This document shows positions 32,060 through 44,929 of a DNA stretch of 64,000 bases, piece after piece; the first letter of the stretch is position 1, and each line of letters begins with the position of its first letter. The position numbers and the translations under genes are program-made. The stretch spans positions 1 to 64,000 of the forward strand of contig CAJNDT010005457.1 in NCBI GenBank assembly GCA_905221615.1. Reading direction: 5' to 3'. The notes below the pieces were generated by a model. The model worked only from the letters and a program-made list of their open reading frames with translations, searched no databases and was not told the DNA's origin. Source of the DNA: Symbiodinium sp. CCMP2592. Lineage: Eukaryota > Sar > Dinophyceae > Suessiales > Symbiodiniaceae.

Positions 32060-32344
32060 TCATGTGGGCGTTCATATATATATCTATATATATATATATG
32101 CAAATAGTTATGCATGTATATGCGGTAAATTCCACGGAGAGCAGCACAATTGCAATGTTTTACACAATCATTCAAATTCCGGAAACTGAGACTAAGTATG
32201 ATCGAATGAAGATGACATCCTGTATGCATGTATATACATGTGAATATTTGTGTGTGTGTAGGTGTGTGTATACATATATGTTTAATATGCACACAAAGTA
32301 CATACATCAATCACGACTACTTGGTCTTGGGTCGCCTCTCTCTC

Positions 32345-32401
<57 letters not shown>

Positions 32402-32415
32402 CTGCAGGGCGTAAG

Positions 32416-32464
<49 letters not shown>

Positions 32465-32510
32465 ATATATATATATATATATGCATATATATATATATAC
32501 CTATGTGTAT
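32060..32510. repeat. TA, CT and TA microsatellites
   Basis: (TA)n near 32075-32098; (CT)n at about 32334-32400 and 32419-32460; (TA)n 32463-32500. Frames here encode Ser/Leu and Tyr/Ile repeats only. Confidence 0.9.
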
Positions 32511-33610
32511 ATGTTGTGCATACGTGTGTGTGGTAGGTTGGCTCATGCTAGCATCTGCATGAAGGCTCCATTGCAAGTACGGTAACACGTTTATCGTCGG
32601 ATGTCTTTAGCATGTGGTACAGATTATATGAATACTGTAACCTATATTGTATTATGTTCGCATTGTTTATTTCCTCATTAGGAGGTACTATGGTAACAGA
32701 CACATAACAAATATCATTTTAATGAAACGAATCCGAAACAACACGAATGAAAGCAGTATATTGTATTATTGTCTGGCTAATAACAAACACCTGTATATGT
32801 ATATATGGATATATAGGTTTTATGGATATGCACGGATTCATGTGACCTTTCGTATTTTCTCACCTACCCTTAGTCAAAGCTGTGAATCTCAGCATCTACC
32901 GAATTTGATGAGCGGGACAATGCCACACACACAGGCATGTGTAAATTCATACCAGCATGTGGCCACATCAAGCCTTCGATGCGCCTGTATACTGAGATGA
33001 GGATGTAAGCGCTTTCACGGAATTTAATCAGTCATATCTGTAGACAATGTCACACACGGGCATATGTAAGCGCATTGGAGCATATGTCCATAGAAAGCCT
33101 TCGATGCACCTGTGTACTGAGATGAAGGTGTAACCGTACATGCGAAGCGATAACAAAGTATGCAGCTGCTATTACCTACATAAGCATGTGAGTATGTGGC
33201 TATGTTTGGAAAAAATGCAAAACCCGGGCATGATTTCACACCCCTGTATATATTTTCTTATGTTGATATACTATAGTCATCAGTAATCTCCCACGTGGGA
33301 GAGCATATGCCATGTCTATATATACCCGTGTAATGAAAAACGAGTGTGTATATGTATTGTATGTGTGTGTGTATGTGTATATACCAATATGTACGTACGT
33401 TTACATATTTGTGTATTTCCATACATCTGTACGTGCCAGGAACAGCTAAGGCTAAGGATTTATACCAACGGAATGGTCCTGCCGACATTGCAACACGTAG
33501 TAAAGTAGCCAACAACATGGAAAAATGTAATTGTGAGACTCCCTGCGCGCAGGAAGCAACGCGCGGGAAACCAGCAACGCGACTAGGGAAATTGCAGTAG
33601 AACCGAAAAA
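32511..33610. other. AT-rich DNA without a supported gene
   Basis: Two diverged copies of an ACACACGGGCAT...CTTCGATGC.CCTGT.TACTGAGATGA segment lie at about 32920-33005 and 33050-33130. No coding exon is convincing. Confidence 0.5.
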
Positions 33611-33634
33611 CAAAAAAACAAAATTCCGGTACTC

Positions 33635-33770
33635 TTTTGATTTTTTGTTTCTTTGGTTTGTTTGGTTTCTTTGTATTTTTTTTTGTTTGTTTGGTTTTTG
33701 GTTTCTTTGGTTTATTGGGTTTCTTTGGTGTTGTTTGTGTTTATGGTTTTCGTGGTGTTTTTCGGAATGT
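33635..33770. repeat. TTTGGTTTCTTTGG-type repeat
   Basis: A T/G-rich stretch of about 130 bp repeats GGTTTCTTTGG and TTGTTTGG. The frames encode Phe/Leu/Trp runs. I see nothing in 33771-34225. Confidence 0.8.
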
Positions 33771-34230
33771 ATTTGGCCGCTTGTTGTGCGCGTCTGCAAT
33801 GGTTGTACAGTTTTCGTGACTGCTAACCGTATTTGGTGTGTCTTGGAGCACGTAAAACACGCAAAAAGCGCCGTTTCAGGGCGGCCCGTTCTGTATATTC
33901 ATTAGTGTATGTCCATGTAAGCAAGCACTTAATTATGATTGACATGTAACTACGAGTATGCACAGTATGTACTCTTTTAACCATCTCGTTGTAACTGCGG
34001 GCCTTACCTCAGTCCCCAAGTAACGCTAGCAAAACCCGTATTACCATGTCCGCCTGTACCCTTGACACAATAAGACTTAATAACCGCGGTCGCTCACATG
34101 CATCCGTTGCTTGTCATTGCTTGTCTGCGGCTAGGGACGCAAGGCCGGGGCCGCAGCGACCGAGGCCGAGTGGCTGAGGGACTTGAGCTGGACACGTTCG
34201 TGGTCCTCTAACGCTCCCTGAATCGTTCAG

Positions 34231-34400
34231 GCAGCGATTATCAAATGGCAGCGCGACGGCAAAAACATGGAGTATGTGGAAACGGGTTCAGCATCGCTCG
34301 TGGCGGGCCTGAACACTGCGCAAAGCCTCAAGCTTTGCCAGGGAGTCAAGGCCGGGCATCTGTGGATCTTGCTCCGCGCTCTCACCTTGCAGAATACCAG
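34231..34400 (+). CDS. Candidate exon, unknown product
   Basis: After CGTTCAG at 34230 the plus strand reads AAIIKWQRDGKNMEYVETGS and LVAGLNTAQSLKLCQGVKAG. Composition looks coding, but the frame has no recognised family and the following sequence does not continue it clearly. Confidence 0.3.
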
Positions 34401-37400
34401 TATTCCTGATATGTTGGAACGAATACCAACCCTAACCGATAAGCACAACCATCACCAAAAAATGTTTACTGCACAACCCTCCGTTTCGTTCTACAGGTTT
34501 TTCAGGTCGCAAACCATGGCTTCTTGTTGCAGCATGAAGTCGCTATCAGAGGCTATCATATACGTGTACACCCATTCTGCAACTATAAACCCAGGATGGA
34601 AGATACAGTAGTAGCTGCAACTCGGCCCGTGCTCGCAGCCTTCGAGCATGGCCAAACACTGCTGCCCTAAGCCAGCGCCTTGCCGACAAGGTCGTCGTAA
34701 AACGTCTGCGACGACGGAACTCTGACTCCACCCGCGGGGTTGCATGGAGCAATCACATGGCCGACCGCAGCTATTTCAAGCAACTCCCCGGCACAGCAGC
34801 TGGACCCCAGGATGTTACCGCAACTCGGGTATCATCAACGACGGAGCACAGTGTCTGCGAGATCGTGGGCGCCCCATCACGCAGGGCTAGGCATGCAGCA
34901 TCGAATGATGCTGACTGGACCATCTGCGACCACGGCGACGGATTACGGCAACAGTTCGCGTCCAGAAGCTGTTCACACCAAGCGGCTGGCGAACAGGGGC
35001 TGCGAAGGTGAGTCGGGAGGATGCCGCTCAAAATGGGACAACTCCCCGTCAACATGTGTCGTGAAAGTATATTTGCTTGACAGCGGGCTGCCTGCGAAAG
35101 ACTGCGTGGCAGCGCAAACCGTGAAAGCCGAGATGACGGCAGCTCTTGATGAGGGGCGGTGCATATGACCGTGCCGGGCACGTTGCAAGTACTGTAGTCG
35201 TACAAAGGTATAGCGGCCTCGGCGCTCCAAGACCCCAACTTCAAATGGCAATGACGGTAAGCCGGCAGCGGTTTGGACCTGACAAACGAGAATCCTCGCG
35301 TTGATTTTCGCTCGTCTTGCAAGGAGCAGTGCACCTTCGTCCGAGACAGAGGAGAGAAGCGTGGTGTCGACTGCGAGCTGGGCTCAACCCCCAGGCGGCA
35401 AGCTATTGCCTATCACATGCTGCGACTGCTGCACCGGCTACTAGACTCGAACAACACGAACAAGTCTCATGAGCACGACCTGCGTCCGGATGAGTTTGCT
35501 GAGTGCCGGGAGTTTCGCTGTGGATCAGACTGACCTTCCTAACGCTAATGTGTGGCAACGTGTTGTTTAGCGTTCCTGCCTTCACATGGGCGCAACAAAT
35601 ATTGCGTACACGGACATTGACGACGACATGGTTCAAGTATGTTCGTGCTCAGTGCTGCTGACATACACAGGATAACTAAGAGACAAGTACCCCGCACGAA
35701 CTATTCCCGATAATCTTCGCAAATGCTCAGATGTTGAAGTTGCCCACCCTGTTACCGTCGTTTGGGGCAAACTTAACAAGTTTCGAGATGTTGTGACCAG
35801 TCAACATGTTTCAATGAAGTGTCAAGTCAAGTCAAGCCTTATGCCCGAAGTAGAGCTCAGGAAAATGAACTGAACAGCTAGACACCATACACTATACATG
35901 CGAAAATGTCAAACTTTGATTATTCTGATTTTCGTTGCGGAGAAACATGCCGTGAAGCTCGTGGCCACTTGCAGAACCAGCAAAGCTTTGCGTTCCACAT
36001 CATCTTTACACGAGCAAGCTGTGCATGATAAAGAAGTTCCCCTTGCCATTGCTTTGATCCATCGATGGCTTGGTAACAATGACGACACAAGTCCACCAGG
36101 TGGCCCGACCCACCGGTTCAGAAAGCAAAACATGCAATTTAATTACTGTTCATTGCAATCATCACACCGATGGTCATGTTTGGTTTTGGCAGCCTCACCA
36201 TTATCATTACCAAAACACAGGTGCAAGAAATTGAGTTGCAAAGAAAATGTAAAGATCCATCGAATAAGACCCAGCGTTCAATCACTGTCCAAAGCGTCGA
36301 AGTGCCGGAGTCGCTGTGGGCAAGTGTGTGTTCGAGATGATTTTCGGGGACCTTTACTGCATCTCAGAGCCTCAAGCACTGTTGTTCCAGAGTGGCGGAG
36401 ATGCCAGCTCCAAGTCGTCTTCCGGGACTTCGACGTGCCCAATGCACACCACACTCCCGCTGGTCCCCAACATGCAACGTTGCCGCCGCTTTGACGAAGT
36501 GGCCAAAAGTGCAGCACGGACAGCATCGAACGCCTGCCGACATACTCACTAAGCTCGGCAGCGACGATCGCGGAAGCTCGCTGGAGCAGCCGTGGATTGT
36601 GCCGTGAGAGCAGGCGAAAGAGCTAGCTGCACTGCTTGGAACGGGTGCGCTTTGTTGAAGCTATAAGTTCAAACATTACGAAACATGCGCTCGACAACCT
36701 CGATGCGTGGCACATGTCGTGTGTGGATGTGTCGCTGCACAACTCGCCTAATGGTAAGCGCTGCAAGCCTGCACCGGCCCAGATTGCGTTGCAAGCAGCG
36801 GTGCCTGATCTGAATGCTGAATGATCTGACGGTCGTGTGGTTTCGCCGGAAGGCGGAAGCGCATGCGACGACACTGTCTCCTGCGAGGCATTTCCCGTTA
36901 ATTTGGGAAACGTGGCACTCGCGCCCTCAGCAGTAAGCATTACTGCCACAAGCTGCCACGACTGCAACAGGTGTACCATCGGAGCTTTTTGAACCCGGCG
37001 GCAGTCGCTATGTTTCGCACTGCGGAGCTCAAGTTCGGTGGCGAAACGTGGAGGTCGAAACCAGTGGAGGAGCGACGGTCGGCAAGGTAACCGCTTGTCA
37101 CTGCGGCAAGTGCAGCGGACAGCGTTAGATCACGAGGTCACTAGGAGTACCAATTCACAGGAGACTCCGCACGAGCTCAACGTTTATACAGCCCATGCAC
37201 AACCAGAGTCCGACTTGCACGGCCGGGCCCTTCTGGACATCTTATTCGGAATTCGGGCAGCATAATCGGGAAGTTGCCGGGCGGCGCCCTGCTGCGCGGC
37301 GGGACATTCAGATACACGAAGCAATGAAGCAGTGCATTACTTCCTCACCCGGTTAGATTCGGAGGCATCAACAGACATCCCCAGAATGAATGGAGTGATC

Positions 37401-38500
37401 AAGTGCTACTGCTGGGTACCTCATAGGTCTTATGACTCGTTGAACAACGCGGGGGGGGCACTGCTTTACAAGGACTTTTTCTTTCCCGCGCGAGGCACGC
37501 TGCGGGCCAGAGCTATCCAGAGCTGCTTATTCCTGGCAGTCGAAACATGCCTTCGCCTACAGTGCCTACACTTGCAGAAAGTACACAAACGGCTGCCCTG
37601 TCCTTGCGAGCCACTACGTGCACCTCGGCACATTAGCAGAACAAGTCTCGTGCTGAGAAGATGCAGAGCAGACAAAGAGCACGCGGCTACAGTCACCAAA
37701 ATCTGCGACCAAGGCTTATACTGGCGCTGCGGACACAACTCCGAAACAAGTGGCAGCAGTCAAGGCAAGGCACATAGGAGAGCCCCTTCGGCACTGCGCA
37801 AACACCCACCGCATGAACCTTCGGCATTGCGCCATTGCGCGAGACTTTCTTCGACCAAGTCCAAAAAATCAGACTTCCGCATGCATGCAAACCATCTGCC
37901 GGCTCTACAGCTGTCTCACTAACAGCAATTGGGACAGCATACTTCGGGTTTCGCTTGTCATCATGTGGCGCACATGGCGGCTGATGTCCATCGACAGCTC
38001 AACATCGAAGCCATGATCCTGAGGACAAGAACCGTGTGCTTGTTTTTGCCCGTGCCAGGTGCAGTATATGAGCTCTGCAGCACACTCTGCCTTAAACCTC
38101 CTCTCGCGCCACCCCTCGCACCTCCAAGGAGTCCAAAAGCTTGGTGTTGGCACTTCTCGTCAGTGCGTCTGCGAGGAGGAGGCTTCCACCTCTCCGTGCC
38201 ATGGGCACACAGCCGCACTGGACGAGCGGGACGCTTATGACGTCACTGCAGATCGAGCGTGGTGATGAAAGCTTTACTGCCCATGGGTTCTTCGAAGCTT
38301 GGGGCCAATGTCCTGCCTTTTCGCAAGACGTGCCCCACGCCCTCAACAAACCCTTCGATTCGCTCGAAGGAGGCGGCAGCCTGGCAGGTGCGCGTCACGA
38401 GAGCACTTCGTGTAGTCGTGTAGTCGACGATGTCAACGCATCAAGAAGTGAAGACATGCCAAGAACAACCGCATGGGAAAACTGGACAATAGCAGTCCAT
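34401..38500. other. No clear gene; scattered ambiguous frames
   Basis: Open frames of 80-190 codons exist on both strands (for example minus 34771-35334, plus 35898-36494, plus 37332-37922) but overlap each other, lack known motifs and show no consistent splice edges. I cannot support any as a gene. Confidence 0.5.
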
Positions 38501-38519
38501 GCCTGGATGCAAATCACGA

Positions 38520-38996
38520 AGTCGAAGGAATCTGCGGGCAGTTTTTCTGCCTCCGCGATTGCCCGGCGACAGTAACTAAGCCAAGAGGGCTAAACTCAGA
38601 AGCATTCGCAGTCTTGGAGGGAGGCCAGCTCGTGAGCATCCATAACCTCACAAACGACATGATGCTACGGTGGACTTGAAGACTTGAAGGAATCGGGTCC
38701 ACTGGAGCAAGTGCAGACGGCGACACCTCGAACTCTAGGCCGGGCCATTCGCCGAACTTCCGCCTGAGATTGCTCCGATTCCGAACATCTTCCAAGACCC
38801 TTTTCCGGTCAATTATTTCAGCTCTGAGCCTGGGCATTCTTATTGCAGGCTTGTAGACATAGTTGGTTTCCAGCGAAGTCCCAGCTTCTAAATTCCCAGC
38901 TGTCCGTTCAGATCCGTTCAGCAAAGATTGGTGCCCGCCGTGCCTACACTGCTCGATGTGTTCCGGCACGTGGTCTACGGCCAAGTACCTGCGCAC
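38520..38996 (-). CDS. Candidate exon, unknown product
   Basis: A 160-residue open stretch with mixed charged and hydrophobic residues: YLAVDHVPEHIEQC, PRLRAEIIDRKRVLEDVRNR, RRKFGEWPGLEFEVSPSAL. No family recognised. Its composition is more protein-like than its antisense frames. Confidence 0.35.
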
Positions 38997-39137
38997 GGCT
39001 GCTGTGTCCCTGAGTCATGACTGTCAAGCTTCATGTATAGTCCTTTGGTCATGACTGGTCAGGCTTCATTTTATTCAATCGTACAACGGCACTTGTGAGC
39101 ATGAAAAAACAGAGATCATCAAGACGGTGCCCTCCAT

Positions 39138-39502
39138 TCAACAAGATTCCTGAACAGACCCTTCCGGCTTTTTGCAAAGGCTTAAAGAGAGGGCCGAAGC
39201 AGGCGTGTCTAGACCTGTTCGGGTACTGCGGATGCTGAGGCCATGGTCGGGGATCATTTTGTTGAGTTCTGCTTTCTCTTCAAGTCTACCGTGACAGACC
39301 AGCCTTTTCGGGCCGATGATCTCGGAAAGATATCTCGCCCCTGACAGCTCAAGAACGGAGGGTGCACTTTTCTTGACCCTTGTTTGGGGGTTACCCTGGC
39401 TCCCCTGGTCTCCTGCAAGGCTTGTCGTATCTCGTAGAGCAACACTTCGACAGAAAATACAGTTTCCTCGTTGAGCCACGCAGAAACCAAGTTCTCATGC
39501 AA
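39138..39502 (-). CDS. Candidate exon pair, unknown product
   Basis: One minus frame reads NLVSAWLNEETVFSVEVLLY and EIRQALQETRGAR, then a second minus frame reads LSGARYLSEIIGPKRLVCHG and RLEEKAELNKMIPDHGL. A frame change between them would need an intron or indel near 39390-39410. Confidence 0.3.
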
Positions 39503-39509
39503 ACTTATA

Positions 39510-41150
39510 GAGACATGAGCAGCAGAGGTTGCTTCCTTTGACAGAGAGGATATCCAGGCTGTTTTAATGGTGACAGTTAGTAACAGTAAGCGTTGTCCTG
39601 TGCAACCCCATACCCGACGCTAAACATGTCGGAAAGCGCTGCTCGGTGATGCTGGTGGGCGGACAGCAGCATAGGGAGGAGCAACGAGGGCGCGAATGAG
39701 ACGATAACGGACATGATTGAGTCGAACCGATCAGGCTGCGGAGACGTCGCGAAGAGGTTTGTGATCGACACACTTTGGCCGTAAATCTGCTCACCGGTCT
39801 TAAACATGTTGTTCCAGCTAACGTACTTCGTCTTTCTGTTATTGGCTATTGGTTGTGGAGCAGCAGCCAGAACCAGTATTGAAACGTGGCAAACGAAGTT
39901 CGACGTTTTCCTGCCAAAATGCTGAGAAGATGTGTCAAATGCACTACGGCGAAGAAAAGAGACCCACAACCAAAGAAGAAAACAGAACGACCTCATGGCA
40001 GTGCAACCAACATGTGCAACAAACGTCGTAGCTCGTGCGTATGCGTATTACGTGAATATCATGACAGTAACCTCATGTTTCACGTCGGTCGGCTGTGCCT
40101 CCACCACGCATGCAAGCCACCTGTAGCAAGGAACAGACGGCCATGCTGCAAAACGGGGCGTTCTGTAAACAGACAGAGCTGACTGCGACAACACGCACGA
40201 GCACGAACACGGGTATCTTGACATTCGACTTTTGTCCACACAGAAGCACACGACCTCCAAGACGTCCTTGTCGCGCAGCATGTCTGGCTGCGCATCCTCG
40301 TCACGTCCCCGCACCACATGCACCAAAATCTCAGTACATCGCGGTGGCATCCAAACGACGGCGGGTGAATTCGTGGCAATTGCAATATTTGCAGCCGCTC
40401 CTTGTATTTTTCAGTGCGTGTGGTGGCCAGGTGCCAGTAGAGGGCGCCACCGTAAAGCTGCATCCGCTCCCTCGGGTTGGAAGCTACAAGTAGCAACACC
40501 TCTCATCCAAGTGTGATCATCTTTCGATCTCTAGCGTATGTACTCGCACGCCAACCTAGCCTTTCCACCGTCGGCTCTTTGAGGCATCCATGACAAAAAA
40601 CGAATGGCGCTTGCGAACATCAAGTCGGGACTTCATACAGCAGTTCAGGCGAGCACACGAACGACAGATGCTGGCTCTCCAAAGCCCGCTCTCCTAACTC
40701 CAAACATGACCCAGGGCCCGGACTCGCGGCTGCCTTTCTCCATGTTGTCTCGCTGAAGGAGCTCTGCCCTGTTCGAAAAGGCATGCTTTGTACTTGGAGC
40801 CGTTTCAAACTTGTGCCGTGCCACACGTACATAATTACTCTCACGGCAAGAAACGACGCTAGATTCTACTAGATTCGATGCAACACGCATGATTTATTGT
40901 GGCTGTTGAAGTACTTGTTCTCTGCTATTTCTCGTCATCAGAAGAGTTAGGACGGGCTCTAGAAGGGTGGCAAAAGGCTGTTGAAGGGTCTTATTCGGCA
41001 TTAGAAGGGTCTGATCGCGTTTTAGGAGCTAGGGTTCTATAGGTTTTAGCAGGTTTTTAGACGTGGATGGGACTTTGAGTGATTTAGTCGGTTCCGCATC
41101 GGATTCAGAAGGGGCGCTCATAAGATTTCGGATAGGTTTCATGGGAGTGT
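39510..41150. other. No supported feature
   Basis: No convincing exon, RNA gene or repeat was found here. Confidence 0.4.
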
Positions 41151-41460
41151 GAGTGTTCGGATTTTGGCACGTTTTCGGAGATTTTGAAGAGTGTTCATGG
41201 GCTTCTGTCGGTGTTCAATGGCATTTCATTGTGAAGGGTTGTCCCTCGATGTTCATGGGTCCGTCCGTATTCATGGAGTTGCGAAATGCTTCTCATAGGA
41301 AGTTGAAGAGTTTGGATGGGATCTTGCATGGTTTAAACGGATTTTGAAGGGTGCTCATTGAATCTTGAATGGTTTTGATTGGGTTTGGAGGTGGTTTAAT
41401 GGGATGCCGAATTTGAAGAGTTTTCACGGGATGTTGAAGAGGTGCACTGGGGCTGTGAAG
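40930..41460. repeat. Degenerate GAAGGGT-type minisatellite
   Basis: Loose copies of TTGAAGGG/TAGAAGGG/TTCATGGG with about 20-30 bp spacing run through this stretch. It looks like an old minisatellite. Confidence 0.4.
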
Positions 41461-41549
41461 GAACATCCCACAAACACCCTATCAAAACCTTTCAAATTCC
41501 GAATAAAAGCAACTATAAACACACATCAGTTTAAGGTGGTGCAGTTGTT

Positions 41550-42040
41550 GTTTGTGCCTTGTTGCTGTTGGTGGTGGTGGTGCTGGTGGTGGTGCTGTTG
41601 GTGGTCATGCTGGTGGTGGTAGTGTGCTAGTGGTGCTGCTGGTGGTGGTGCTGCTGGTGCTGCTGCTGGTGCTGCTGCTGGTGGTGCTGCTGGTGGTACT
41701 GGTGCTGGTGATGGCGCTGGTGCTGGTGGGGGTGGTGGTGGGGAGTGTGGTGGTGGCGCTGGTGCTAGTGCTGCTGCTGCTGGTGGGTGGTGGGTGGTGG
41801 GTGGTGGGTGGTGGGTGGTGGGTGGTGGGTGGTGGGTGGTGGGTGGTGGGTGGTGGGTGGTGGGTGGTGGGTGGTGGGTGGTGGGTGGTGGGTGGTGGGT
41901 GGTGGTGGTGTACGTGGTGTTGTTGGCGGTGGTGCTGCTGTGGTTGCTGTTACTGCTGCTGCTGCTGTTGGTGGATGTTGGCTGTTGGTTGTTGTTGTTG
42001 CTGTTGCTGTTGTTGGTGTTGATGTTGTTGTTGATGATGA
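41550..42040. repeat. GGT/GCTGGT repeats with a 7-bp GGTGGGT array at 41781-41902
   Basis: Trinucleotide-like GGT, GCT and GTT repeats surround about 17 copies of GGTGGGT. That array contains many GGG runs spaced by 4 bases and can form G-quadruplexes. The apparent proteins (Val-Gly-Trp repeats, and Thr-His-Pro on the other strand) are repeat by-products. Confidence 0.9.
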
Positions 42041-42317
42041 GCTAGGTGCCAATGCTTGGCTTAGACGTCCACACTTCACGGCGCGGCTTCCGCTAGAGCT
42101 TTCCTCATTCAACGGAGATGGGTTCTGTGTTGTGTTACTGAAGGCAGGCTGAGGTCCTTCTTTTCTATGCTAGTTTCTATACTTGCCTTGTTCTTCTTTA
42201 TGAGGGATCAGCAACTGCGACTGGCTTTCCTTAGCTTTCTTGACATGCTCGCCTTTGTACAGTCTGGTGCCAGGGCCGATACAACTATGAGCAGAGCCCG
42301 TTCGCTCAGCGTCCAAT

Positions 42318-42500
42318 GAATTGTTGATGATGATGCTGTCGTTTTTGATGTTGTTGTTATTACTGTTGTTGGTGTTGGTGGTGGTGGTGGTGGTGGTGCT
42401 GCTTCTGCAGTTGTTGTCGTGGTTGTCGTCGTCGCCACTGTGGTCGCTGTCGTTGTCAGTGATGGTGGTGGTGGTTGTGGTGGTGGTGACTTTGGTGGTG
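42318..42500. repeat. GTT/GGT/GTC trinucleotide repeats
   Basis: A second degenerate trinucleotide block with GTTGTTGTTATT and GGTGGTGGTGGTGGT. There is nothing more between 42041 and 43000 except an ambiguous frame at 42509-42760. Confidence 0.8.
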
Positions 42501-44164
42501 TCGTGTAGGTGCTATGGTATAAAATGCAGCACAAGACCAGGAAGATCTTTCATCGCAACATCGTCCAGTTCATACATCAATTACAACGCTGCCTTGGGAT
42601 CGGCACTCCGAAGTCTCCTCCGCAGTTGCAGATGTCTGCCTCACAGCCCGAGCCCTCAAAGTGCTTCGAAGATTCTGACATGAACATGCACAGCCTGGTT
42701 GATCAGAGAAAAGGCTTAGAAGATGGGAGTTCCAGGGTTGCGGGCTTCAGCCATCGGTGACCCTTAAGATCTGAATTGTCCGCACTGATCTTCCCTGGCC
42801 CAGGCTTTTCGAACACCTGTTGCAAGGTGAAGTCGGACTGCGAACCACGCAGCCTGTCCTAAACTGGAAAGAACTTGGGGACGCTAGACAGCATGTTGTT
42901 CCGGATGCTTTCGCCCAACATTTAGACTGAAGCGATCGACATCGGTCGAAATGAACCGCATGTCGCGGAAACCGTTCTCGATAGCAGAACCACTCTGGAG
43001 ATTAAACCGTGCACCATTTCCGGGCCTTCTTATCAAAGAGCGAGGGGCCTAGCCTGAGATGAGACGAAGCTGTGGCAACAGCCAAGCCGGTCGACACTGA
43101 CACTTCCGGTCGACAAGCTGCATCTACGACATGTGCTGGAAAGCAGGAGGCTCCACTATTCAGTCCAGGAGCCACTTGTATGACAGCCGCACGAACGTGC
43201 TCCACCATCCCGTGCTTTTCCTTGTCCTGTCACAGATGGAGGCTCGCCATATAGACTTTTTGAGTGTCGCGTCTTCTTCAAAGTCTTCAGATGGCAAACT
43301 GCATCATATGGGGTCTGAAATATTAGCCTGCCTCAATCCAGTGCAACACAAACTGCAGCCCCGCCTCTCCAGTTCCCCCGGTGAAGGCGCGGCAGAAAAT
43401 CTTCGCAAGGCAAGTAGAGTCGCAGGCCTCGTCGCCCATGATTCCATAAGCTCACGGGGCTGTAAAAGTTGTAGAGAGCTTCGAACTGATTGACGAATCA
43501 TGCAACCATGAATACCAACATAACAGTTCTGTGCTTCGATCAGTGGTTGACATATTGACAACCTCCACTGGCAGTTCTAAGGTAGCTTCAGTTGCCGAGC
43601 GCAGGCAGCGCAATTGATGCATTTACGGTGGCGCAGCTGCCTTCATCTTACCACCCACAAGGGTTCAAGAACTCACATGAAACATGAAGCGCTGTGTTTG
43701 ACTCTTCAACTCCAGAAGCGTACATGCCGTTCGTTACAGCGCTTGCATACTTGCGCCATCTTTCAGAGCACAAGGTTTGCCATGAAGGCAACGTCCTCCG
43801 TAATGGGCTTGGCTTTATTGTAGTTCATGCGTATCCGACGTTCCCTTTAGATTCGCGTCTAGGCCCCACAATCCCAAGCCTTGCCAGGCGGTTCAGCCGC
43901 AGCCGCACGAGAGCAGAGCTCATGGCATCAGCTCGCAGCCACTCCGAGGCTGGGAAGCGCTGTACATCCACGGCAGGTGGAGACGCAGTAATGTTGTAAT
44001 CTGTTCTAATCAGGGCTGTTGCGGCCTGTTACAGAGACCGGTCTCGGGGTCATGGGAGGCGTCCGATGGTGAGTCTTTGCCCCGGGCAATTTCGTAGTTT
44101 CTTATGTCACATACCGACTCATGTCAGCTTCGGGCAGATCCAGGGCGCAGTCCAAACACAATGC

Positions 44165-44512
44165 TCACTCAGTGTCGAGGCTGTGTTTGCAGGAGCATGA
44201 TAGACAGCGTCCCCTGAACGGAAAGCTGCTTGAATCTTTGCCAAAAGCTTCAGCAGGCAAAAAACAAGGCTGCCCAGAACGATCCTGCGAAAGAAAAGTC
44301 CAGGAGTCAACCTGCGTAGTCACACCGGCAGTGGGCCTAATGCGGGTGCGGCCATTTTGGCAAATATCGCAGTTTTGAGACATTAAGCAATGACCGTGGT
44401 CCACAACCTTTGCGTGGCACCAAGTCGCGCAAAACACACCAGTACACTGCTCAAGCAAAGGAGCGGAGCACGTGGAGCTGACACGTTGGCATTTTAACCC
44501 TGTGCCAAACAA
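44165..44512 (-). CDS. Candidate Cys-rich exon, unknown
   Basis: The minus strand is open for 115 codons and contains CTGVFCATWCHAK, HCLMSQNCDICQNG and CLSCSCKH. The Cys/His spacing might bind zinc, but it matches no finger pattern I know. Exon edges are not fixed. Other ambiguous minus frames lie at 43002-43208 and 43304-43561. Confidence 0.3.
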   Translation of the reverse strand: MFGTGLKCQRVSSTCSAPLLEQCTGVFCATWCHAKVVDHGHCLMSQNCDICQNGRTRIRPTAGVTTQVDSWTFLSQDRSGQPCFLPAEAFGKDSSSFPFRGRCLSCSCKHSLDTE

Positions 44513-44929
44513 AGCCCATGAAGAGCAATAGTGTCAGTTTTGACTTTTGGTCGTTTCGTGGCACTGCATAGCACATTTAAAATTCAGCGACGGGACGGCA
44601 TGCCACAGGGAAGCTTCTGCGCCGTGGATACCGATCCAGTCTGATGGAAAACAAAAAGTTCTGATCACGATGCTCTATCTGTCCTGCAGACCTAGCATTC
44701 ATGTATCGCCTCAGGTGCTAAACTACGAAGCAGCCATCTTTGTAAGGTTAGGACCAGCAGCTCGAACAAACAAGCTTCGGTTCGGCGCATTCAGGCGATA
44801 TGGGGGTGTGATAAGGCATGGACATGAGCAGAACCCAAAAGAAATGGGACAGGGCCAGCTTAGCCTTGGTTCCTCTTCACTTCCATTACCCACTTCCACA
44901 GGAAGGACCTGAGCTTGCGGCAAATCAAG

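Noticed and set aside
32228..32562. Ser/Leu-repeat frames with apparent membrane character
   Set aside because: Product of (CT)n and (TA)n tracts.
41552..42152. Open frames encoding Val/Gly/Trp or Thr/His/Pro repeats
   Set aside because: They arise from GGT and GGTGGGT repeats and are open in several frames on both strands.
44351..44361. GCCATTTTGGC, resembling part of the dinoflagellate spliced leader
   Set aside because: Only about 11 bases match, the flanks differ, and no donor site or gene start follows. Treated as chance.
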